Source: Streptomyces sp. CB01201
GTDB taxonomy: Bacteria > Actinomycetota > Actinomycetes > Streptomycetales > Streptomycetaceae
Length of the DNA: 64,000 nt
Assembly: GCF_002803085.1 (NCBI RefSeq)
Contig: NZ_NNBJ01000006.1
Coordinates: forward strand, 346,694-410,693
Direction of reading: 5' to 3'
Part shown: piece after piece, positions 16,207 through 25,305 of the stretch
Layout of the letters: every line of letters starts with the position of its first letter
How positions within the stretch are numbered: the stretch's first letter is position 1
The notes under the pieces: model-generated
Told to the model about the DNA's origin: nothing
The model's database searches: none
What the model saw: the letters and a program-made list of their open reading frames with translations, nothing else
Translations under genes and position numbers: made by a program

Positions 16207-16956
16207 TCAGCTCTCGGACGGGGGCAGCGGGATCGTCGCGGTGTCGAAGGTGCCCGCGATGATCGACGCGGCGAAGTCGGCCAGCCGCAGATGGTGGCTA
16301 CGGGCGTAGCTGCGGAAGGCGAAGAAGGCCTGGTCGGGGGAGGTGCCCCAGCGTTCCGCGAGAATCCCCTTGACCTGTTCCACCAGGATGCGGCTGTTGA
16401 GCGCGGCCTGGAGCTGGGTCGTCTCGATGTGGGACTGCTCCAGGGTGCGCTGCTGGAGGATCGTGATCGTGGCGACGCCCGCCAGGGCCTTGGCGAGCGC
16501 GATGTCGTTGTCGCCGAGGCGGTGCGGGGTCTTCTGGAAGAGGTTCAGGGCGCCGATGTTGCGGTCGCGCAGCCGCAGCGGGATCGCATGCGTGGTCACA
16601 TAGCCGGTCTCCCGGGCCCGGGGCGCGAAGCGGGGCCAACTGGCCGTCGTACTGGGGCTGTTGAGGTCGATGTTCGTCCGAGCGGTGCCGCTGCGGAAGC
16701 ACTCCACGCACGGACCCTGGTCGTGCTGGAGGGCGAAGAGCTCCAGGAGCCGGGTGTGCTCGTCGGACGCGGCCACGACCTGTAGTTCGCCGAAGGGGTC
16801 GGCGAGCAGGATGCCGGCCGCGGACACGTCGAGGAGCTCGACGCACCGGGTCGACAGGCGCTGGAGCAGGTCCAGCACATCGAAGTCGTCCGTCAGGGAG
16901 TCGGCCACCTCCATGAAGGTTTCCGCCAAGCGCTGTTCGCGGATCATGCCGATCAT
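16207..16956 (-). CDS. GAF and ANTAR domain RNA-binding regulator
   Basis: 249 residues. Residues 20-165 are a GAF domain (DLLQRLSTRCVELLDVSAAG, AIPLRLRDRNIGALNLFQ). Residues 175-235 are an ANTAR domain (LNSRILVEQVKGILAERWG, DQAFFAFRSYARSHHLRLAD). ANTAR proteins bind paired hexaloop hairpins in RNA and cause antitermination. The start overlaps the stop of the upstream ANTAR gene by four bases, so the two are translationally coupled. An internal ATG three codons on is possible. Signal and RNA target are unknown. Confidence 0.88.
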   Translation of the reverse strand: MIGMIREQRLAETFMEVADSLTDDFDVLDLLQRLSTRCVELLDVSAAGILLADPFGELQVVAASDEHTRLLELFALQHDQGPCVECFRSGTARTNIDLNSPSTTASWPRFAPRARETGYVTTHAIPLRLRDRNIGALNLFQKTPHRLGDNDIALAKALAGVATITILQQRTLEQSHIETTQLQAALNSRILVEQVKGILAERWGTSPDQAFFAFRSYARSHHLRLADFAASIIAGTFDTATIPLPPSES

Positions 16957-17702
16957 CCCTTTCGACCGCCGGGCGACAGTGGCCCGTCCGTACCGTCGTT
17001 ATCGTCGTTGAACCGCAGCCGTCTGGCCACTACGTCTCCTGCCACATCGCCGAGCGGTACGTTGCTGCTGTAGGCGAACGCCCGCAGCCGCAGCAGCGCG
17101 TCCGCCAGGGAGACGTCCAGCTGGACGCTCACCATGCCGGTCGCCTGGTGCAGCACCGCCCGGTGTATCTCCCCCGGTACCGTCGCGGCCGTCCCCAAAG
17201 CCGCCGGGGGGTTCCCGTCGCGCTCCAGGAGCTGCGCGGTCAGCGCGGCGGCCAGGGCCAGGGCATCGGCGAACCGCTGCTCGGGGACGCTGTCGCCGGC
17301 CCGGGAGGTCACCGCGCTGAGCACCCCGAGCCGGATCGCGCCCAGGCCGAGGGGGAAGCAGTACGCGCCGGCCACCCCGATCCGGAGGGCCTCGGCCGGC
17401 AGCCCGGGCCAGCGGTCCGCGCGTACCGCCGCCAGGTCGGGCGCGACGACGGCCGTGCCGCTGTGCGCGGCGTCGAGGCCGGGGCCCACGCCGAGGGTGA
17501 ACTGAAGCTCCTCGAAGTCCGCGGCGATGCCCGGCGAGCGCCACAGCGGTTCCGGTTCCGGCTGCGCGCCTTGACCCGCCGTGACCAGCAGTGACACGGC
17601 GACGCCGTCGACCCCCAGAGCTCGCGCGCACGCGGCGGCCAGGACACTGCCGTCATCGTGACGGAGCGACCGGAGCACATCGGCCATGCCGTCGCTGATC
17701 AC
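16953..17702 (-). CDS. GAF domain protein with divergent ANTAR domain
   Basis: 249 residues from a GTG with ggag five bases upstream; the next ATG (MADVLRS) has no such site. The GAF domain spans about residues 15-170 (VAVSLLVTAGQG, CFPLGLGAIRLGVLSA). The C-terminal region (EIHRAVLHQATGMVSVQLDV, ALLRLRAFAYSSNVPLGDVA) matches the ANTAR helical pattern with a weaker central motif. It is the first gene of a coupled pair with the GAF-ANTAR gene, and the two proteins may form a heterodimer or act in sequence. Confidence 0.8.
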   Translation of the reverse strand: MISDGMADVLRSLRHDDGSVLAAACARALGVDGVAVSLLVTAGQGAQPEPEPLWRSPGIAADFEELQFTLGVGPGLDAAHSGTAVVAPDLAAVRADRWPGLPAEALRIGVAGAYCFPLGLGAIRLGVLSAVTSRAGDSVPEQRFADALALAAALTAQLLERDGNPPAALGTAATVPGEIHRAVLHQATGMVSVQLDVSLADALLRLRAFAYSSNVPLGDVAGDVVARRLRFNDDNDGTDGPLSPGGRKG

Positions 17703-18020
17703 TGGGCTCCGACCTGCCGGGGCTTGGGGGCGAAACGCCCGCCGGCTCTCACCATGAACCCTAGTCGCACCCGTGGGATGCCGCCCCGGACACCCGGCCG
17801 AGCCCCGCCCCCTGACGGGCGGCACAGCCACCCGCCGCGGTCCGGACGGCCCGCCCGGGTCGCGCGCAGGGCGCCCAGGGCGCAGCGGCCCGTGACGCAG
17901 ACACCGGGCAAGCCGGGTGTGGCGCAGGGGGCTTGTCCCGATGATGACAACGGGGTCGCCGGGGCTCTCGTGCGGGTCGGCTGAGGCCGTTGGGGACGGA
18001 AACCGAGGCGGAGCAGCACG
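17703..18020. other. Gene-poor interval between ANTAR operon and tRNA-Ser(CGA)
   Basis: 318 bp without a coding region that I can support. Frames here are short and Arg/Pro rich. The ANTAR operon promoter must lie near 17705-17800, but no clear -35/-10 pair stands out. Confidence 0.5.
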
Positions 18021-18050
18021 AAGGGCCGGGTTCCTGGGAACCCGGCCCTT
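18021..18050 (-). terminator. Terminator downstream of tRNA-Ser(CGA)
   Basis: A 13-bp perfect stem (aagggccgggttc/gaacccggccctt) with a 4-nt loop lies 10 bp after the 3' end of the minus-strand tRNA gene. Confidence 0.75.
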
Positions 18051-18060
18051 CGTCTATCTG

Positions 18061-18145
18061 CGGTAGCGGAGGGATTTGAACCCTCGGTGAGTTTCCCCAC
18101 ACTCGCTTTCGAGGCGAGCTCCTTCGGCCGCTCGGACACGCTACC
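18061..18145 (-). tRNA. tRNA-Ser(CGA)
   Basis: An 85-nt cloverleaf on the minus strand: acceptor ggtagcg/cgctacc, anticodon stem ctcgc/gcgag with loop ctcgaaa (anticodon CGA), a long serine variable arm, and T arm gagggttcaaatccctc. CCA is not encoded (the next bases read cag). Together with tRNA-Ser(GGA) at 62177 it marks the two ends of the conserved block. Confidence 0.95.
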
Positions 18146-18203
18146 GAGAGAGAGCTTAGCCCAAGGTGGGCCCAGGTTTGAAATCGGTTCGGCGAGAGCT
18201 GGG

Positions 18204-18677
18204 TCACCGCTGCCGGAAGAACGCCGTCAGCTGTGCCGAGCACTCCTCTTCGAGGACTCCCGCGACCACCTCGGGGCGGTGGTTGAGCCGTTGGTCGCGT
18301 ACGAGGTCCCACAGCGAACCGGCCGCGCCCGCCTTCTCGTCGCGGGCCCCGAACACGATCCGGTCGAGCCGGGACTGGACGATCGCGCCCGCGCACATCA
18401 CGCACGGCTCCAGGGTGACGACGAGCGTGCAGCCGGTCAGCCGCCACTCGCCGGTCCTTCGGGCCGCGCGCCGGATGGCGAGGACCTCCGCGTGCGCGGT
18501 CGGATCGCCCGTCGCCTCGCGTTCGTTGTGCCCGGCCGCGAGGAACGTGCCGTCCGGGGCCAACACGACCGCGCCGACCGGCACATCGCCGGCCGACTCG
18601 GCCTGTGCGGCCCCGGCAAGGGCGGAGCGCATCGGCTCCGCCCACCGTTCGCGTACGGGGTCGTGCGGAGGGGGCAC
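18204..18677 (-). CDS. tadA: tRNA-specific adenosine deaminase
   Basis: 157 residues. The zinc site HAE is at residues 62-64 and PCVMC at 91-95, the cytidine/deoxycytidylate deaminase signature in the TadA spacing; GARDEKAGAAGSLWDLV near the C-terminus is also typical. The enzyme converts A34 to inosine in tRNA-Arg(ACG). The GTG start shares one base with the stop of the upstream gene, so the two are coupled. Confidence 0.93.
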   Translation of the reverse strand: MPPPHDPVRERWAEPMRSALAGAAQAESAGDVPVGAVVLAPDGTFLAAGHNEREATGDPTAHAEVLAIRRAARRTGEWRLTGCTLVVTLEPCVMCAGAIVQSRLDRIVFGARDEKAGAAGSLWDLVRDQRLNHRPEVVAGVLEEECSAQLTAFFRQR

Positions 18678-19231
18678 TAGCGGACGGCCTCCAGGACCTC
18701 GGCCGCGCCCAGCGCGTCCGCGATCGTCACGAGGGCGTCCCCGTCGAGCGCGAGCAGCCGGCCCTCGCTCACGCCGAGGTCCGCGAGGATCGCGCTCTCG
18801 CCGAGCGGGCCGGCCGGCACGGCGTCGTCCGACGACGCGTCGCCGTCCGGCCCGTCCACGGCCGTCGCGGCCTCGTCCTCGTCCTCGTAGCCGTCCTCCG
18901 TGCCGTCGAGGTCAAGGGTGTCCAGCTCGTCCTCCTCGTCGTCCTGGTCGTGGCCGAGCAGTTCGTCGGTGAGCATGGCCCCGTACGAGGAGCGGGCTGC
19001 GACGGCGGCGTCGGAGACGAAGACGCGCGGGTCGTCCTCGCCGTCGACGCGGACGACGCCGAACCAGGCGTCCTCCTGCTCGATGAAGACGAGCACCGTG
19101 TCGTCGGCCCCGTCGGCGGCTGCTTCACGGGCCAGGTCGGCCAGATCCGACAGCGTCTCCACATCGTCGAGCTCTGTGTCGCTCGCTTCCCACCCGTCTT
19201 CGGTGCGCGCGAGCAGTGCGGCGAAGTACAC
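18677..19231 (-). CDS. Acidic tRNA adenosine deaminase-associated protein
   Basis: 184 residues from a GTG (VYFAALLARTEDG) with gggag upstream; an ATG seven codons earlier lacks a site. The N-terminal 95 residues look globular (WEASDTELDDVETLSDLADL, VLVFIEQEDAWFGVVRVDG). The middle is extremely acidic (DDEEDELDTLDLDG, EDGYEDEDEAATAVDG), and a short Leu/Ala-rich helical segment ends the protein. It sits immediately before tadA in actinobacteria and overlaps it by one base here. A partner or chaperone role for TadA is suggested only by this linkage. Confidence 0.8.
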   Translation of the reverse strand: MYFAALLARTEDGWEASDTELDDVETLSDLADLAREAAADGADDTVLVFIEQEDAWFGVVRVDGEDDPRVFVSDAAVAARSSYGAMLTDELLGHDQDDEEDELDTLDLDGTEDGYEDEDEAATAVDGPDGDASSDDAVPAGPLGESAILADLGVSEGRLLALDGDALVTIADALGAAEVLEAVR

Positions 19232-19459
19232 CGTGACTCTCCCACTGGTCATAGGCGTGCCGGTTGGGGGTCCCCCCGGCTGTGGCTTCATTCGGAATCG
19301 TGGCAGAAAACACCGCGGTTGCGAGAGTTCTTCCGCGGTTGCGTTTTTCCGGTCGCCCCGATCACGGCTTCCGACACGTCATGATCGCGGGCTCCGGGAC
19401 ACCCCGTCAGGTGCGCGCGACGGCCGTGACCACGGGCTTCGGGGCGCCGGGTCCGCGGG

Positions 19460-19639
19460 TCACCAGCGGAAGGTTCGCATGCGCATGGCCTGGCGCATAC
19501 GGGCCGCTCGGGCGCGCCGGGGCTGGACCCGGTCGCGCAGCGCCTTGGCCTCGTGCAGTTCGCGCAGGAACTGGGCGCGCCGCCGCCGGCGGTCCGCATC
19601 GCTCTCCGGTTGTTGCGCTCGGTCGTGCTCGTCCGGCAT
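19460..19639 (-). CDS. Small basic protein, function unknown
   Basis: 59 residues from ATG (MPDEHDRAQQPESDADRRRR). An acidic start leads to an Arg-rich amphipathic helix (AQFLRELHEAKALRDRVQPR) and a basic C-terminus. The helix heptads look like a real protein rather than a GC artefact. It could bind nucleic acid; no family is recognised. Confidence 0.5.
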   Translation of the reverse strand: MPDEHDRAQQPESDADRRRRRAQFLRELHEAKALRDRVQPRRARAARMRQAMRMRTFRW

Positions 19640-19788
19640 TGGTTCACACCGCCCCGGGTCGGTTCGTGTCTTCCACCTTCCCCCCGTTCGGGCGCTTGAC
19701 GCCAGCACGAACCAACGGCAAGTGGGAGCGGTGGATGGGACCGGCAGGTGGGACGCGGAGCCGCCACGCCCCGGTTACTGTGGACGTC

Positions 19789-20424
19789 ATGCGGATCCAT
19801 GTCGTCGACCACCCTCTCGTGGCGCACAAGCTCACCACGCTGCGCGACAAGCGCACCGACTCCCCGACCTTCCGGCGGCTCGCCGACGAGCTGGTCACCC
19901 TGCTCGCCTACGAGGCCACCCGGGACGTGCGCACCGAGCAGGTGGACATCGAGACCCCGGTGACGCCGACGACGGGCGTGAAGCTCTCGTACCCGCGGCC
20001 TCTGGTGGTCCCGATCCTGCGGGCCGGCCTCGGCATGCTGGACGGCATGGTGCGGCTGCTGCCGACCGCCGAGGTGGGCTTCCTCGGCATGATCCGCAAC
20101 GAGGAGACCCTGGAGGCCTCCACGTACGCGACCCGGATGCCCGAGGACCTCTCGGGCCGTCAGGTGTACGTCCTGGACCCGATGCTGGCGACCGGCGGCA
20201 CGCTCGTCGCGGCGATCCGCGAGCTGATCAAGCGCGGCGCCGACGACGTCACGGCCGTGGTGCTGCTCGCCGCCCCCGAGGGCGTCGAGGTCATGGAGCG
20301 CGAGCTGGCGGGCACGCCGGTGACCGTGGTGACCGCCTCGGTCGACGAGCGCCTCAACGAGCACGGCTACATCGTGCCGGGCCTGGGTGACGCGGGCGAC
20401 CGGATGTACGGCACCGTCGACTAG
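19789..20424 (+). CDS. upp: Uracil phosphoribosyltransferase
   Basis: 211 residues, the standard length. MRIHVVDHPLVAHKLT opens the protein and the PRPP loop is VLDPMLATGGTLV (about residues 128-140); the uracil-binding end ERLNEHGYIVPGLGDAGDR is complete. It converts uracil and PRPP to UMP in pyrimidine salvage. There is little Shine-Dalgarno sequence before the ATG; gttact a few bases upstream could be a -10 element of a nearly leaderless transcript. Confidence 0.96.
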   Translation: MRIHVVDHPLVAHKLTTLRDKRTDSPTFRRLADELVTLLAYEATRDVRTEQVDIETPVTPTTGVKLSYPRPLVVPILRAGLGMLDGMVRLLPTAEVGFLGMIRNEETLEASTYATRMPEDLSGRQVYVLDPMLATGGTLVAAIRELIKRGADDVTAVVLLAAPEGVEVMERELAGTPVTVVTASVDERLNEHGYIVPGLGDAGDRMYGTVD

Positions 20425-20509
20425 GGCCTGCCCGCCGGACGGGTCCTGGACCCGATCGGTCCGCGCGGATGGCGCGGATACCGCGGATACCGCGGATACG
20501 CGGAGGTTC

Positions 20510-21139
20510 TCAGCACTTGCCGGAGGGCGCGGGTGCGGGCTTGGCCAGGGCGGCCAGGGCCGTGTCCGCGTCCTTCGGCGTGTTCAGGTTCGCGAACGTG
20601 TTCCCCAGGATCAGGTCGACGTCCTGCGTCTCGCGCGTGTCGGTCTTCTGCGTCGTGCCCGCGAGCTGGGTGCCGAGTACGGAGAAGGGGCCGCGGGTCG
20701 CCGTCGGCGCGCCGAGCAGCACGCCGTTGTTGGCCACCTTCTTGTCGTACTCGGTGGGCGCGTTGCCGACCTTGCCGATCGCGAAGCCGCGCTTCTTCAG
20801 CTCGTCGGCGACCGACTTGGCGAGGCCGCCGCGCGGGGTCGCGTTGTAGACGTTGACGGTGATCTGCGCGGGCTTCGGCAGTGCCTGGGGCGCGCCGGAG
20901 CCGGACGCCGTGGGCGCCGGGCAGTTCTTGCCGTGCGCGGCGGCCTTGGCCTTGCCGCCACCGCCCCCGAACACGTCGATGAGCTGGACTGTCCCCCAGC
21001 CGATCAGGCCGAGGGCCACGACCGCGCCGACCAGCGCGAGGACCAGCCGGCCGCGCTTACGGGGACGTCGCATCCGCGGGTAGGCGTCACCCTTGATGCG
21101 GTACTTTCCGCCCATGCCGGGGGGAGTGAGCATGCTCAT
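20510..21139 (-). CDS. Membrane-anchored LytR C-terminal domain protein
   Basis: 209 residues. A basic N-terminus (YPRMRRPRKRGR), one transmembrane helix (residues 31-52), a Gly/Ala linker, and a LytR_C domain (ITVNVYNATPRGGLAKSVAD, FAIGKVGNAPTEYDKK, DVDLILGNTFANL) outside the membrane. LytR_C domains accompany LCP cell-wall ligases, but no LCP domain is present here, so it is probably a cell-envelope accessory protein. The alternative start MLTPPGMGG lies two codons on. Confidence 0.85.
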   Translation of the reverse strand: MSMLTPPGMGGKYRIKGDAYPRMRRPRKRGRLVLALVGAVVALGLIGWGTVQLIDVFGGGGGKAKAAAHGKNCPAPTASGSGAPQALPKPAQITVNVYNATPRGGLAKSVADELKKRGFAIGKVGNAPTEYDKKVANNGVLLGAPTATRGPFSVLGTQLAGTTQKTDTRETQDVDLILGNTFANLNTPKDADTALAALAKPAPAPSGKC

Positions 21140-21252
21140 AGGCGCAGGGTAGTGCCGACCCGGGACGATGCCTACTAAATGATCAACCGCTGGCGCGCGT
21201 ATGCGCCCGTATGCGCGGCAAAAGGTCCGAAAGGCTCACCCGGGTGTCGGGT

Positions 21253-21549
21253 TCAGTCCATTTCGAGTACGCGCGCGTGCAGAACCTGGCGCTGCTGGAG
21301 CGCGGCGCGGACCGCACGGTGGAGGCCGTCCTCCAGGTAGAGATCGCCCTGCCACTTCACGACGTGCGCGAACAGGTCGCCGTAGAACGTGGAGTCCTCG
21401 GCGAGGAGGGTTTCGAGGTCGAGCTGGCCCTTGGTGGTCACGAGCTGATCGAGCCGGACCGGGCGCGGCGCGACATCCGCCCACTGCCGGGTGCTTTCCC
21501 GGCCGTGGTCGGGATAGGGCCGCCCGCTTCCGATGCGCTTGAAGATCAC
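21253..21549 (-). CDS. Conserved small protein of unknown function
   Basis: 98 residues from GTG (MIFKRIGSGRPYPDHGRES). The body reads RQWADVAPRPVRLDQLVTTK, LLAEDSTFYGDLFAHVVKW and LEDGLHRAVRAALQQRQVLH, a compact mixed fold. I recall some annotation of relatives as VapB-like antitoxin, but no VapC gene is adjacent, so I do not adopt it. It is divergent from the HerA-like gene with 96 bp between the starts. Confidence 0.75.
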   Translation of the reverse strand: MIFKRIGSGRPYPDHGRESTRQWADVAPRPVRLDQLVTTKGQLDLETLLAEDSTFYGDLFAHVVKWQGDLYLEDGLHRAVRAALQQRQVLHARVLEMD

Positions 21550-21645
21550 ACGGAAAGCCTACCGGGCGAGCGGCTCCGGGCGCAGCCATGGAGCCCGAGT
21601 GCAATCCTGGGCAAAACGCCTGAAACCCGACTCAGGGGGCTCGTC

Positions 21646-23439
21646 ATGACCGACAGCGACCAGACGGCGGCCGCGCCCGAGCCCATCAGTGCCGCGGACC
21701 CGGACGAAACCGGAGCGCGGAATCCCGCCCCGGCGCCCGCCGACGCGCCCGCGCCCCCCGCGCCCGCCGCGCCTGCGGATGGCGCCCCTGCCGAACCCGC
21801 GCCCGGCGGGGCCGGCGCACCCGTTGCCCCTGCCGGGTCGGACGCCGCCGAGCCGCAGCCGGCGGCCGGTGCTGCCTCCGCCGTGCCGGGGCCGGCCGTG
21901 GAGATCGCTGCCGGGTACGCCTTCACGGGACCGGCGATGGAACTGGGCGCGCTGCTGTGGGACGGCCAGTGCCTGCCCGACGCGCCCATCCGCATCCCCC
22001 TCTCCATGCTCAACCGGCACGGCCTGGTCGCCGGGGCGACGGGCACCGGCAAGACCAAGACCCTCCAGCTCATCGCCGAGCAGCTCTCCGCCAACGGAGT
22101 GCCGGTGTTCCTCGCGGACGTCAAGGGCGATGTCTCGGGCATCTCGGCTCCGGGCCAGGCGGGCGACAAGGTGACCGAACGGGCGGCGCAGGTCGGCCAG
22201 GAGTGGGAGGCGGCCGGATTCCCCTGCGAGTTCTACGGCCTCGGCGGCATCGGCCCCGGCATCCCGCTGCGCGCCACGGTCACCAGTTTCGGGCCCGTAC
22301 TCCTGTCGAAGGTGCTCCAGCTCAACCAGACGCAGGAGCAGTCGCTCGGCCTGATCTTCCACTACGCGGACACCAAGGGCCTTGAGCTGTACGACCTGAA
22401 GGACCTGAAGGCGGTCGTCGGCTTCCTCGTCTCGGACGTCGGCAAGGCCGAACTCAAGGGAATCGGCGGCCTGTCGTCCGTCACCGCGGGGGTGATCCTG
22501 CGTGCGATCACCGCGTTCGAGCAGCAGGGCGCCGAGGCGTTCTTCGGGGAGCCCGAGTTCGACACGAGCGAGCTGATGCGGCTCGCCCCGGACGGACGCG
22601 GTCTGGTGTCGGTCCTCGAACTGCCCGCCGTCCAGGACAAACCCCACCTGTTCTCCACCTTCCTGATGTGGCTGCTCGCCGACCTCTTCCAGAAGCTGCC
22701 CGAGGTCGGCGACGTGGACCGGCCCAAGCTCGTCTTCTTCTTCGACGAGGCCCATCTGCTGTTCAACGGAGCGTCGAAGGCGTTCCTGGAGTCGATCACG
22801 CAGACGGTCCGGCTGATCCGCTCCAAGGGCGTGGGCATCTTCTTCGTGACCCAGACCCCGAAGGACGTCCCCGGCGACGTACTGGCCCAGCTCGGCAATC
22901 GCGTCCAGCACGCGCTGCGGGCCTTCACGCCGGACGACGCGAAGGCGCTGAAGGCGACGGTACGCACGTTTCCGCACTCCCCCTACGACCTCGAAGAGGT
23001 CCTGACCTCGCTCGGCACCGGCGAGGCGGTCATCACCGTGCTGAGCGAGAAGGGCGCGCCGACCCCGGTCGCGGCGACCCGTCTGCGGGCGCCCCAGTCC
23101 CTGATGGCCCCCATCGACGCGGCCGCACTGGACCAGGCCGTCAAGTCCTCGATCCTGTACGGCCGTTACGCCGAGCCGGTGGACCGCGAATCCGCCTTCG
23201 AGAAGCTGACGGCGGCGGAGCGGGCGCGGGAGGAGGCGGCGGTGTCGGCCGCGCTGGACCCGTTGGGCTCGGGTTCGGGTTCGGGTTCGGGCAAGCCTGC
23301 CGGCCGGGCGAAGAAGCAGGATGCGTCGCTGGCGGAGCAGGTGGTGAGCAGTGGGATCTTTCGGTCGCTCGCGCGGTCTGTTGGTACGCAGTTGGGCCGG
23401 GAGATCTCCCGCTCGATCTTCGGCACGCGCCGAAGGTAG
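21646..23439 (+). CDS. HerA-like DNA-translocating ATPase (helicase HerA C-terminal type)
   Basis: 597 residues. The first 85 are an Ala/Pro tail. Walker A GATGTGKT is at residues 130-137 and Walker B LVFFFDEAHLLF near 361-372, with the HerA/FtsK-like motifs ADVKGDVSGI and GVGIFFVTQTPKDVPGDVLAQ. The C-terminus (GIFRSLARSVGTQLGREISR) is typical of the bacterial single-domain HerA-like family. It is likely a hexameric ATPase acting on DNA; no NurA gene is adjacent. Its 3' flank begins the third intergenic repeat block. Confidence 0.88.
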   Translation: MTDSDQTAAAPEPISAADPDETGARNPAPAPADAPAPPAPAAPADGAPAEPAPGGAGAPVAPAGSDAAEPQPAAGAASAVPGPAVEIAAGYAFTGPAMELGALLWDGQCLPDAPIRIPLSMLNRHGLVAGATGTGKTKTLQLIAEQLSANGVPVFLADVKGDVSGISAPGQAGDKVTERAAQVGQEWEAAGFPCEFYGLGGIGPGIPLRATVTSFGPVLLSKVLQLNQTQEQSLGLIFHYADTKGLELYDLKDLKAVVGFLVSDVGKAELKGIGGLSSVTAGVILRAITAFEQQGAEAFFGEPEFDTSELMRLAPDGRGLVSVLELPAVQDKPHLFSTFLMWLLADLFQKLPEVGDVDRPKLVFFFDEAHLLFNGASKAFLESITQTVRLIRSKGVGIFFVTQTPKDVPGDVLAQLGNRVQHALRAFTPDDAKALKATVRTFPHSPYDLEEVLTSLGTGEAVITVLSEKGAPTPVAATRLRAPQSLMAPIDAAALDQAVKSSILYGRYAEPVDRESAFEKLTAAERAREEAAVSAALDPLGSGSGSGSGKPAGRAKKQDASLAEQVVSSGIFRSLARSVGTQLGREISRSIFGTRRR

Positions 23440-23484
23440 CCCCGCCCCCGCGGCCCGGGGTCGGTGGGTCCCGGGTCCCCCTGG

Positions 23485-23680
23485 GGCTCCGCCCCAGACC
23501 CCGGGGGTTTGCCCGCCCACCCGCCCGTGCGGCGGGGTTGAAGGGTTCGGGCCCTGGGGCTGCGCCCCAGACCCCCTTGAGGGGCTGCGCCCCTGGGACC
23601 CCGCAGGGGGCTCCGCCCCCTGCACCCCCGTTCGCGCCTGAACGGCGCTCGTCCTCAATCGCCGGACGGGCTGGGGATGC
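23485..23680. repeat. GC-rich hairpin ladder, Streptomyces intergenic repeat (locus 3)
   Basis: Starts just after the HerA-like gene and repeats the ladder seen at 3411-3575 (ggggctgcgccccagacccc and so on), ending in gcgctcgtcctcaatcgccg and gacgggctgg. Confidence 0.7.
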
Positions 23681-23699
23681 CTGCGCCGGCCAGCACCGA

Positions 23700-24015
23700 G
23701 CCTTTTAGGGGCGCGGGGAACTGCGCGAGCAACCACGCACGGTGCGAGGCCGACAGGGGGTTGGGGGCGCGAGGAACTGCGCGAGCAACCACGCACGGTG
23801 CGAGGCCGACAGGGGGTTGGGGGCGCGGGGAACTGCGCGAGCAACCACGCACGGTGCGAGGCCGACAGGGGGTTGGGGGCGCGGGGAACTGCGCGAACGG
23901 CCCCCGCGGCCCGCGGACGAAAACGGGGTGTTGGGGGCGCGAGGAACTGCGCGAGCAACCACGCACGGTCCGCAGCTCAAACGGACCCAGGGGCGCGGGG
24001 AACTGCGCGCCCAGC
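23700..24015. repeat. 56-bp tandem repeat, six copies (locus 3)
   Basis: aactgcgc occurs at 23719, 23775, 23831, 23887, 23945 and 24001, steps of 56, 56, 56, 58 and 56. The units closely match those at 3590-3770. The remainder of the gap to 24380 has short ccgcgacc repeats (24090-24140) and no gene. Confidence 0.88.
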
Positions 24016-24380
24016 CACCCACGGCCCGCAGCCGAACCATCCGCGACCACCGCCCCGCAGCCGAACCATCCAGCCACGCTCCGCAGCCGCACCCGCGACC
24101 CGCGACCCGCGACCCAGGGCCCGCGACCCAGGGCTCAGGGCGTGGCCCCGCGAGCGGTCCGCCACTTCACCCCCGGAGGGTTGCGGGAAGGGGCGGGGTG
24201 GGGCAAAAACCCAGGCCCCTGCCCCTGCCCCCGGCCCCAAGCCCAGCGTGACGACCGAGGGTAGGCCGAGCCGGGGGGCCGAGCGACCCAGACCGAGAGG
24301 GCGGGTCGCAAGCCCGGCGGGCCGGCCCGGGGACGCAGGTCGAGGGGGCCGAGCCCGGCCCCGCCGAGACGCCGGCGGGG

Positions 24381-24962
24381 CTACTTCGCGGCCCGCGCCG
24401 CCGCCTTGGCCTCCTGCTTGTACGCCCGCACCTTCGCCAGCGACTCCGGCCCCGTAATGTCCGCGACCGAGCGGAAGGACCCGGCCTCCCCGTACGCCCC
24501 CGCCGCCTCCCGCCACCCCGAAGGCCGCACGCCCAGCTGCTTCCCCAGGAGCGCGAGGAAGATCCTCGCCTTCTGCTCGCCGAACCCGGGCAGCGCCTTC
24601 AGCCGTGAGAACAGCTCCGCCCCGGACGCCACCCCCGTCCAGACCTCGGCCGCGTCACCCCCGTACTCCTCCACGAGGAACCCGCACAGCTGCTGGATCC
24701 GCTTCGCCATGGACCCGGGGTAGCGGTGCACCGCCGGCTTCTCCTTGAGGAGCTCCGCGAAGGCCTCCGGGTCGTACGCCGCGATCGCCTCCGCGTCGAG
24801 GTCGTCCGCCCCCATGCGCCGGGCGATCGTGTACGGACCCGAGAACGCCCACTCCATGGGCACCTGCTGGTCGAGCAGCATGCCGACGAGCGCGGCCAGC
24901 GGGCTGCGCCCGAGCAGCTCGTCGGCCTCGGGCTGCTGGGCGAGCCGAAGGGTTGTGTTCAT
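24381..24962 (-). CDS. HhH-GPD base-excision DNA repair protein
   Basis: 193 residues from ATG (MNTTLRLAQQPEADELLGRS). LAALVGMLLDQQVPMEWAFS opens the HhH-GPD fold and the helix-hairpin-helix is LKALPGFGEQKARIFLALLG, about residues 120-140. The iron-sulfur Cys set of EndoIII/MutY is absent, as in the short actinobacterial branch of this family. It is expected to act as a DNA glycosylase; the base recognised is unknown. It is convergent with the HerA-like gene across the repeat block. Confidence 0.85.
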   Translation of the reverse strand: MNTTLRLAQQPEADELLGRSPLAALVGMLLDQQVPMEWAFSGPYTIARRMGADDLDAEAIAAYDPEAFAELLKEKPAVHRYPGSMAKRIQQLCGFLVEEYGGDAAEVWTGVASGAELFSRLKALPGFGEQKARIFLALLGKQLGVRPSGWREAAGAYGEAGSFRSVADITGPESLAKVRAYKQEAKAAARAAK

Positions 24963-25305
24963 GCCTCGATGATCGGCGGCCGACGCCCCCGACGCACGCG
25001 GACACGGTCCCACCCCGGCGCCGACCGCGCCCCATGTGCCCACACCACGTGTGCGCAGCACACAGACACCGAGGCCCGCCCCGCCCCACGTGCACGCAGC
25101 CCACAAAAACCACGCCCCCCGCACCCTTTTCGAGCTGACTCACGCTTTCGTATGACAGACGTACGGCACTCGAATGGCCGAGGCGGGGCCGGGTAGTTCC
25201 GTCCGGACCAGCATGTCCGGACCACACGTGCGGGCCAGGCGCGTGCGTCGTACGGCCGCGCGCCTATCCGCTTCCGCACGTGCACCACCAAGAGGGGCGA
25301 CCGCA

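Noticed and set aside
21253..21549. VapBC toxin-antitoxin pair
   Set aside because: There is no PIN-domain gene on either side, and the protein does not show a clear AbrB or ribbon-helix-helix start.
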